64,000 nt of DNA from Reticulitermes lucifugus (Eukaryota > Arthropoda > Insecta > Blattodea > Rhinotermitidae). Under the pieces are notes generated by a model. The model was not told the origin of the DNA and did not search any database. It saw only the letters and a program-made list of their open reading frames with translations. The position numbers were made by a program, and so were the translations under genes. The stretch is taken from assembly GCA_026260175.1 (NCBI GenBank), contig JAKCWW010000408.1, positions 11,239-75,238 of the forward strand, read 5' to 3'. Each line of letters starts with the position of its first letter. The stretch's first letter is position 1. This document shows positions 57,105 to 64,000 of the stretch, in pieces.

Positions 57105-57552
57105 TAAAGCGTGAAAGCTTGAGAAACACAGTCCGTTGTGACTTTTATTTGATGCAACGTTTTGGAAGTAAAGCGTGAAAGCTTGAGAAACACAGTCCGT
57201 TGCGAGTTTTATTTGATGCAACGTTTTGGAAGTAAAGCGTGAAAGCTTGAGAAACACAGTCCGTTGTGAGTTTTATTTGATACAACGTTTTGGAAATAAA
57301 GCGTGAAAGCTTGAGAAACACAGTCCGTTGTGACTTTTATTTGATGCAACATTTTGGAAGTAAAGCGTGAAACCTTGAGAAACACAGTCCGTTGTGAGTT
57401 TTATTTGATGCAACGTTTTGGAAGTAAAGCGTGAAAGCTTGAGAAACACAGTCCGGTGTGAGTTTTATTTGATACAACGTTTTGGAAGTAAAGCGTGAAA
57501 GCTTGAGAAACACAGTCCGTTGTGAGTTTTATTTGATGCAACGTTTTGGAAG
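57105..57552. repeat. 64-bp tandem repeat, seven copies
   Basis: Units start at 57105, 57169, 57233, 57297, 57361, 57425 and 57489 with exactly 64-bp spacing, ending at 57552. The unit is taaagcgtgaaagcttgaga, aacacagtccgttgtgagtt, ttatttgatgcaacgttttg, gaag. Units differ by only a few substitutions and there are no indels, so the array is young or homogenised. The minus-strand ORF across part of it is a by-product. Confidence 0.95.
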
Positions 57553-57554
57553 TT

Positions 57555-57995
57555 ATATTCGCTTCTGTCATCAAGTGAAAGTAATATAAAGCCTCTCTTG
57601 CAGGACACGTTATCGAGCTATTATCTGCCAGTAGATGTCTAGGGGGTTGACCAGTGGTTCGTCTTCACTTTGCCTCTGTATAGCACTTTTAGTTGTAGTA
57701 ATACAGAATACAGAGGTGGGTTTTGGATGTACGACCGTAGCTGTACATATTCAAGAAGTGCCCTGTAGCTGTATGTTTTACACACAGTACAGTGCTTCCC
57801 CAGCGCAGTTCCTGTTTGATAACACGGTGCAAACATTTGTCACATTTTTCGGTAAAGGCGTGAAAAGAGCAAACATTTGAAGATACACAATTCTCTTTTC
57901 TCTTTTTGCCCCCTATTTGTATTCGTATGAAAGTACATGCCACTTATCACGCAAATTGAAAGCATGACGTTATTCGAATGAGAAAAGCCGGTATT
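57555..57995. other. No recognisable feature
   Basis: Three overlapping ORFs on both strands at 57.63-57.94 kb. The plus-strand one has a hydrophobic stretch near its start but no recognisable family. Confidence 0.3.
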
Positions 57996-57999
57996 GCTC

Positions 58000-58300
58000 T
58001 TTCGGTAAAGTAACTAGTCTGCTGGCTGGTCAGTCGAGGAACTGGAGTTCGTTTAAAGTCAGAAGAAAGAAATGTTTCTGTTTTCCGTAACGTCAATTCC
58101 AGATGTGGCATCCACAATGTCTCCTTTCTAATTGGTACCGGGACTCTTCCTCCTGAGAGAAAGCAGTTGGGGCACTGAGCTCAACTATTGCCTCCATCTA
58201 GTCCCGAAGCCAGGAGCGCCGGGAAGTATACTTCCAATCACCCCAACACTTTACGACGTGAAGTTTAATTAAGCACAAAGACAGCCTCACTTTATCTCGG
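58000..58300 (+). mobile_element. S1-type SINE, cttcatggc-tail subfamily, diverged
   Basis: Blocks taaagtaactagtctgctgg (head remnant), gtcaattccagatgtggcat, tctaattggtaccgggactc, ctccatctagtcccgaagcc and 3' end acgacgtgaagtttaattaa gcacaaagac match the order in the 55.0-kb copy. Confidence 0.5.
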
Positions 58301-58497
58301 TGACACTGCACGTGTTTTTATTCGCTAGCAACACTTCATATTCTCATAATATCACAAGATACACAAACAACATCTATCCATATTTTTACTAAGCGAGACA
58401 CATCTTTTCAATGCAGGCCAATTTGTGAATAAAAATGGGTCAGTACATAGAAACTAGTTTACCACAAACAAATTGCAGTAATTCCTGAATTTAAAAG

Positions 58498-58545
58498 CAC
58501 TCCTACATGTTTCGGCTATTAACTTATAGCCATCTTCACGGAGTG
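58498..58545 (-). ncRNA. Hammerhead-ribozyme-like motif
   Basis: On the minus strand: stem I CACTCC (58540-58545) pairs perfectly with GGAGTG (58498-58503). The core is GTGAAGA (C3 replaced by G), then T, stem II GGCTAT/ATAGCC with a 6-base loop, GAA, ACATGT and A. All helices are intact; only the C3 change breaks the core. No palindromic partner arm was found, unlike most other copies. Confidence 0.55.
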
Positions 58546-58549
58546 TCGG

Positions 58550-61440
58550 TACTTAAATATGTATACAGCCTTGTTATACAGCTTTGTCAGTAGCAAATTT
58601 TAAAACATATATAATGCCAGTATGCTATTAAAACATAAGTGTGTAGTGTTATATTAAAATTATGTTAAAATTATTATAATATAACCCAATTATTTAAAAT
58701 ATTCTGCATCCCAACATCTTGAAACCGTGAAACATCTTCGAGTTTAATCGAATGGTCAATCCATTGTTTTGTCCTTCTGTGTATACACCATGAATGATCA
58801 CTCTGTACTGAGAGCTGTAACCGACAATTTACAATATTAACTCAGCACAGTTTTTGGTAAAACTTCGACGCGATATAAAGTATTTGGGTCCCGATTTGGA
58901 AAGGCATGCTGGGAATAATTTAAAGCTTTGTTTTCTGATAGGTTCCCAGAACTTTATTGTCCTGTGTAATGTTTCTCTGTTTTTTTATTTCAGAACAACT
59001 AGTCGTCGTTATGGGCTATAAGGTGAGCGAGCGCCTTGTTCCTTTATTCAGTGTACAACAAAGTACAAACCTTGGCCAAGAGACAGTCTTTAAAGAGCAC
59101 AACATCCTATTGTGTTTGAGGGCCACGGCGATTTCAGATTTGTAGAGGGAATATTATAAGATATGAATAGTGTAGCACATGTAATTAAATTCAGATTTCA
59201 TAAAACTGTCACAGTGACGGTATAATCTATTATTCTACTCATATGTAACAAGGATTTAAAGCAGAAGTATAAAAGTCCTACTGTTATATTGCATAGATTT
59301 TATGTTCTACAGATATATTTGTTTTAATATTCTTCTTTCAAATTCATTTTTCGAAGTATCAAGTAAGTTATTTATATTTAATTTTGTCTGATATAACCTC
59401 AAAATTCACGTTGTTGCCATGTTTGTATTTTTTACTTGAAACAATATTTTAAACTTAAATTGTAAGATGTTATATGGTCTGTGTTACTTATCGCCGTCAA
59501 AAGGACAGCCGAAGAAAAATTCGCCGTGTTTATCATGTTGTGATTTTATATTTTGAAGAAAGGATATTCAACAAGCTTTGAGTATTTTGCTTATTACCAT
59601 AAACCATTTTAGGTCTCTGACGTAGGTGACTCTGTTTTAAATGCTGTCGTAATATTTCTCGCGTTCACCGTTTTGTTAGTACTGATTTTAGGAAATTGGA
59701 AAGTACGACTTTGGGGTTGCCTCTAATGACAGATTATTTGTAACAAGTTTCGTGAAAATCTATCAATGTTTAAAATGGTTAACTGTAAGGGAAACAAGCA
59801 CACAGTGAATGATTTAAAAAAAAGCCTAACCTTTTCGTTTATAATGAGATGCGTGTTTCAGACAACTGTCCAAAATTCTTTACGTTAATTCAGTTCATTG
59901 TGATAATGCCTCAGCTTATATGAAATAGACCTTTGGCCTGTTATGATTCAGATCGACCTCAGTAGGTTCATCATAGGTCTTGTGGAGAGGATTGGCACTG
60001 TAACTTTATACATGGGCTTCTTTGCGTGAAGAAAGAAAGTACTATTACCTGTGGGTTTTCCCTGAACATTACTAAACATGTAGAACTCTCGAATATTCAT
60101 CAGAAGCATCGTAATTTGACAGCGTGTGTCTGTCTTTGCTACGGTATGATATTTTTCTCTCTCGAATAAGGCAATCCGTGTTAACAGTTCGCATTTATAA
60201 AGCATGCAGTTTTGGATTTTAACCAGTGGAAAAGTACCACTAGCCAGGAAAAATCAATATTTAATATTAACAAGGTAATAAGTAATTTGAAATCAATAAT
60301 AAATATGTTCGTTTATAATTAATGCTGTTAGCTAACAAATAGACTTAGCTGTACCATACAATTCTTTGACAATGGTATAACATGCGAAACATCAGTTAAA
60401 CCACCTGAGACGAAAGCAATTTGCTTTTGAAATGTTTTGTTGTATGTTTTATACTCGGTGACGATGGAAGAAGTTCTAATATACACATCAGTATATCAGT
60501 AATGTTTCGCAAATGTTCTTAGCATTACAGTGCATGGAAGCAGGCCGGTAACACCTCAATGTTCTATATTCGACCCTGCGCGCCACAGTAGCTGCCATGC
60601 GTCGTCTTGTTTGATTCCAGCATTAGTGGTGGCTACTGGGGAACTGAATGTTCATGGTTATGCTGAATTGTGGTGCTTGCGGAAGAAGTAGTTACAGCTT
60701 GCAGTGCGGTATCAGGACCTACAGAATACACTGAGGATAACCATTAAATTTCATAGTCACGACAATGAGCCCGGAATGAAATCGAAACCACGATATTCGT
60801 GATGTCTTCCAGACACGTGTAACAATTCCAGATTATAGAATTGCGTACCGGAACTTTTCGTCTCTATTGCAGGCGACTGAACTCCACATACTAAACCCTT
60901 GAGGTTGTTTGCAAGTACAGCGTGTGTCGTGTTTAAAATATAAGTTTTAAAGTTATGTGCATGAAATCGATTCTGATCCTTATTGCTAAAACACTTTCTT
61001 CCTAGCTAGATTCTGAAGCCACCCAAAGTCCATGGAAGAGGACATTACTTGACATGTTGGTAATTGTTCATTTGTCCCTCAGTTTTATAGAAGCCAAAAG
61101 TTCATTAGGGCCTTTCAGAATTCATATCCCCCCCACCCAATAAAATTCAGTAATTTTTCATTTTCATGACAGTGTCCTTGAAGATCACTGGCTTCTGCGA
61201 TTTGATGATATGTAGATTGACTTGCTACTTTCGTCATCAGAGTAAACATGAAAACCAGTCATTAGTTCCAAACAATTATATTCGATATACTTATTACATA
61301 CTCTGTAATAGCGAAAATATGCACATATAAATTGTTCGTTATAGGCCTCTAGATTCACTACAGGGCCTGCTGTCGTTTGGGGGACATTTGCCTAGTAACT
61401 GCATCATAAGTTTAACATTGTACATATTCCGTCCAATTGA
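58550..61440. other. No recognisable feature over 2.9 kb
   Basis: AT-rich with small ORFs lacking motifs. A cgaaacatcag string near 60385 is too degenerate to call. Confidence 0.35.
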
Positions 61441-61444
61441 TTAA

Positions 61445-62149
61445 CTATACAATATTTGTTGCAACTAATTGCATACATAATTATAAACAACTATTTGTTA
61501 TTCCGTAATATTCCTTCTACGTTTTTCGGCCTGTGAGTGCCATCTTAATTAGAATTTAGTTACAAAGGAATACATTTATAAAAAATTGTCACATCTTTGA
61601 CAACATTTTGTCATAAATGTATTCCTTTGTAATTAAATTCTCCTTGAAGGTTTGACATAATACACCACCTGACACGATACACGTCATACACTCTAACAGG
61701 ACGAGATCTCTTCAGATCACAATAAACCGAGAAAGATGTTTGTATTCATGCTCCATAAAGAGTGTAAAAAGCTGGATACTTCTACCTAAAACATCTCACT
61801 TTAAATACATTTTAAATTTGTAACATTGTAATTTTATTATTGAATTTGTGCATTTTAGAATGTTAATATTTTAATCATTTTAACGAAGGCGACACAATAC
61901 CTAGTTAAGCGTGCTGGCTTTGTGAGAATAACTTCCTGATTTTGGCACCTCCGTGCCCAAATATGTAGGAGTTTTATAGCAGTTTTATACTTCCGAAAGT
62001 ATTTTATTAAGTGCATAAATTGGTTAATGTATTAATTATTAAAATATGCGCGGTACGAATAATATAAAAATATAGGAGGAATATTACGAAATAACCAATA
62101 GTTTTTTATAATTATACGTGACATTAGTTGGAACAAATACTGTACAGTC
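61445..62149. mobile_element. Large palindromic element with decayed hammerhead-like motifs
   Basis: The outer arms 61445-61514 (caatatttgttgcaactaat, ataattataaacaactattt, gttattccgtaatattcctt) and 62077-62149 (aggaatattacgaaataacc, aatagttttttataattata, gttggaacaaatactgtaca) are inverted. Inside, 61551-61579 and 61613-61642 form a second inverted pair (gaatttagttacaaaggaat / attcctttgtaattaaattc). Hammerhead-like remnants are on the minus strand at about 61512-61552 (GCCGAAAAACGTAG) and on the plus strand at 61931-61972: CTGATTT, GGCAC/GTGCC, CAAA in place of GAAA, tatgta, ggagt. Confidence 0.65.
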
Positions 62150-62289
62150 CATCGTAAGTTCTTTCCAGAACCATTTGATATACTAAAACTTAAAATGGAA
62201 GTGTTCAACCATTTTAATCTTCAACCTTATATACCTTGCCTACAATTCAGTTTCTGTCACTAGGTGGAAACTAGGAAACAATGCATTTC

Positions 62290-62480
62290 ATGTGCAGAGG
62301 CAAACCACTTCATATCCTTTAGGGAAACAATAGCTGTTTATTATGAAAATATCAGCTGTTTATTCTGAAAATAATAGGGCACACACAAATACACTATGTA
62401 GACAGAATATAGCGTTTCTGAATGTTTGTGTAGGTGATACATACAGTAACTACTGGGCTTTGAGGGGCTATTTTGAAAGC
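62290..62480 (+). repeat. Possible relative of the repeat at 12.1-12.4 kb
   Basis: gcagaggcaaaccacttcat, ttattctgaaaataataggg and cacacaaatacactatgtag align loosely with the minus strand of 12107-12391. A 60-codon ORF spans it. The weak match is by eye, and the element class is unknown. Confidence 0.3.
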
Positions 62481-62949
62481 AGAGTTTGGAACTCGCGTGA
62501 TTATGTTGGCTCCGATCTGCGGTAGATTGTTAATAAAAAAATGGCTCACTTTAAAACGTCCGGAATGCCCAGAAGGCAGCTCAGTTGGGTGATAAAACAC
62601 TACCTAATTCTTTCGAGTATGAAGAAGACGTTGCTGGCGGCTGGACGACGGTAATGAGATGTCTTTGTCTGTTCTAGGCTTTTACTTGCGTGAAATTTCT
62701 TTTAGATCACCACTTGTTATGCGGAAGAAAAGTCAGCCTACATGGTGCCAGTGGTAAAAAACAGCAGTCTTTTTAAAAGTCGAAACGTGGAAGAAAATAC
62801 CCCATTTTTATGTAGAATAGATGTAACTCTATGTGTAGGTAATTGACCCTGAAAAGAGAGTCCAGTCTGACAAAACTTAGTTGCCTCTTATTACCAGCTT
62901 AATGATCATTGTTACTTAATCCTGACACAAGTTTTCAGGAATAAGACGC

Positions 62950-63010
62950 AGTGTCAATTTGAATCGAAGTTTCAGAGGAGTTTGCTGCCTTCATCTTCAG
63001 AGTTCAAGAA
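62950..63010 (-). mobile_element. Family-2 fragment with hammerhead-like core
   Basis: The minus strand reads CTGAAGA (62994-63000), T, GAAGG...CCTCT as a weakened stem II, GAAA, AC-TTCG-AT, then text that leaves the family. The core and GAAA are intact; stems II and III are weakened. Confidence 0.45.
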
Positions 63011-63603
63011 CTGAAAGAAGAGAAAACCAGTCCTTGTTTATATCATCAAACTTTTCAGTTTTTAAAGCTGACTGTGTTGTGGAATGTACAATCTTAGATC
63101 CAACCAGAATAAACACCATTTCTAATCGTCCTAACGAGGACGTCTCTGGAAACATACAGTTTCCTTTGCACTGGATCCTTTGTGGATCCTAGCTCTGGTG
63201 AAACTTCACTGCGGGTGGTGACAGTCAACTGGTCGACAGAATGTCTTAATGTATGCAAACCTAAGGCCCAATTGTGTATTCATAAAAAGTTATTAGACAC
63301 TATGCTGAGCCAGTTCCGTCCAAGCCACTCTCTCACAACATGCTTCTCTACAAATAATTTTGTTACGAGGTGTAAATCGCCAAATTAATTTCTCTTTTCA
63401 GGTTTTCGACAAAAATGTATTATGCATTCACTACTTGTTCTTCCTATTAGATATACCTTGATTTGATTACCATACAATTCATACGAAGGGAGTACAATTA
63501 TGTCTCTTCGTTACACAAAATTCTTCAACTTTTATCACGTCACAACACCTGATTCAAAAAATCAAATTTATCTTGTAATTTTAGCGCGTACATGCGGTAA
63601 AAT

Positions 63604-63890
63604 CCCAGTGGCCGCGCGGTGTAAGGCGTGGGTATGCGGCCGCTTGCTTGCTGGGATTGCGGGTTAGAATCCCGCTGAGGGCATGGATGTCTGTCTCTTG
63701 TGAGTGTTGTGTGTTGTCAGGTAGAGGTCNNNNNNNNNNNNNNNNNNNNNNNNNNNNNNNNNNNNNNNNNNNNNNNNNNTCACTCGTCCAGAGGAGTCCT
63801 ATCGAGTGTGGTGTATCTGAGTGTGATCGTGAAGCCTCGATAATTAGGGAGCCCTCGCCCACTAGGGGCTGTTGCGCCATGGAAAAAAAT
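63604..63890 (+). mobile_element. SINE S2, plus strand, with an assembly gap
   Basis: Head atcccagtggccgcgcggtg, taaggcgtgggtatgcggcc, then B box gcgggttagaatcccgc (one change from GGTTCGAATCC). The body includes gtgttgtgtgttgtcaggta, a gap of 50 N (63730-63779), then tcactcgtccagaggagtcc and gaagcctcgataattaggga, ending in a short A run (ggaaaaaaat). Other S2 copies have only about 15 bases between the blocks that flank the gap, so 50 N is a placeholder. Confidence 0.85.
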
Positions 63891-64000
63891 ACCTGTAGAA
63901 TTGAAGTTGTTTCTGCGCTTAATTAAGCACCATGTATGCCTTAAGGATGGTTGATGAAATGGAGGTAAAGTTCCACGTAGTCTTAACTTCACCGTTGAAG

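Noticed and set aside
57635-57943. ORF with a hydrophobic start, possibly secreted
   Set aside because: Two minus-strand ORFs overlap it, no family is recognisable and it directly follows a tandem repeat.

Overview
The window looks like transposon-rich intergenic or intronic DNA from a large insect genome. The mix of tRNA-headed SINEs, 5'-truncated LINE tails and an insect-type IS630/Tc1/mariner transposase remnant resembles what is known of cockroaches and termites (Blattodea). That placement is inference from repeat style; no species-diagnostic gene is present. I find no intact host protein gene, no bona fide tRNA or rRNA and no CRISPR array. The open reading frames are short and lack recognisable host domains. 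Those that match anything are decayed mobile-element proteins, antisense shadows of them, or translations of tandem repeats.

Layout. 0-9 kb: half of a hammerhead-like palindromic element, a 246-bp MITE, a SINE with a 12-bp target-site duplication (TSD), a 51-bp minisatellite, the C-terminal ends of two LINE families and a hAT-like MITE. 9-20 kb: a palindromic element with an 11-bp TSD, a gapped SINE with a 16-bp TSD, an 837-bp nested palindrome and many SINE and LINE scraps. 21-23 kb: a decayed DDE transposase on the minus strand. 24-34 kb: SINEs, a LINE tail that explains the second-longest ORF of the window as antisense, a palindrome at 32 kb and a gapped 38-bp tandem array. 36-44 kb: three more palindromes, the one at 41 kb carrying the best hammerhead ribozyme motif inside a perfect 13-bp TSD. 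46-49 kb: two opposite-strand low-complexity tracts and a mariner remnant with a nested poly(A) retrocopy. 50-58 kb: SINEs, an inverted pair of about 280-bp repeats, a second 246-bp MITE and seven copies of a 64-bp repeat. 58-64 kb: more hammerhead-like elements and a gapped SINE.

Most notable signal: at least a dozen sites, most of them in head-to-head palindromes, share one architecture. It consists of a CTGANGA-type core, a GC-rich stem II, GAAA, a minimal stem III and then stem I. This is the layout of a type I hammerhead ribozyme as known from Penelope-like elements and animal retrozymes. Two such palindromes carry perfect TSDs (13 bp at 41 kb, 11 bp at 9 kb), so the palindrome itself appears to be the inserted unit. 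No functional gene network can be described. What works together here is mobile-element machinery: SINEs with internal Pol III promoters dependent on LINE enzymes, MITEs dependent on absent transposases, and possible ribozyme-bearing retroelements.
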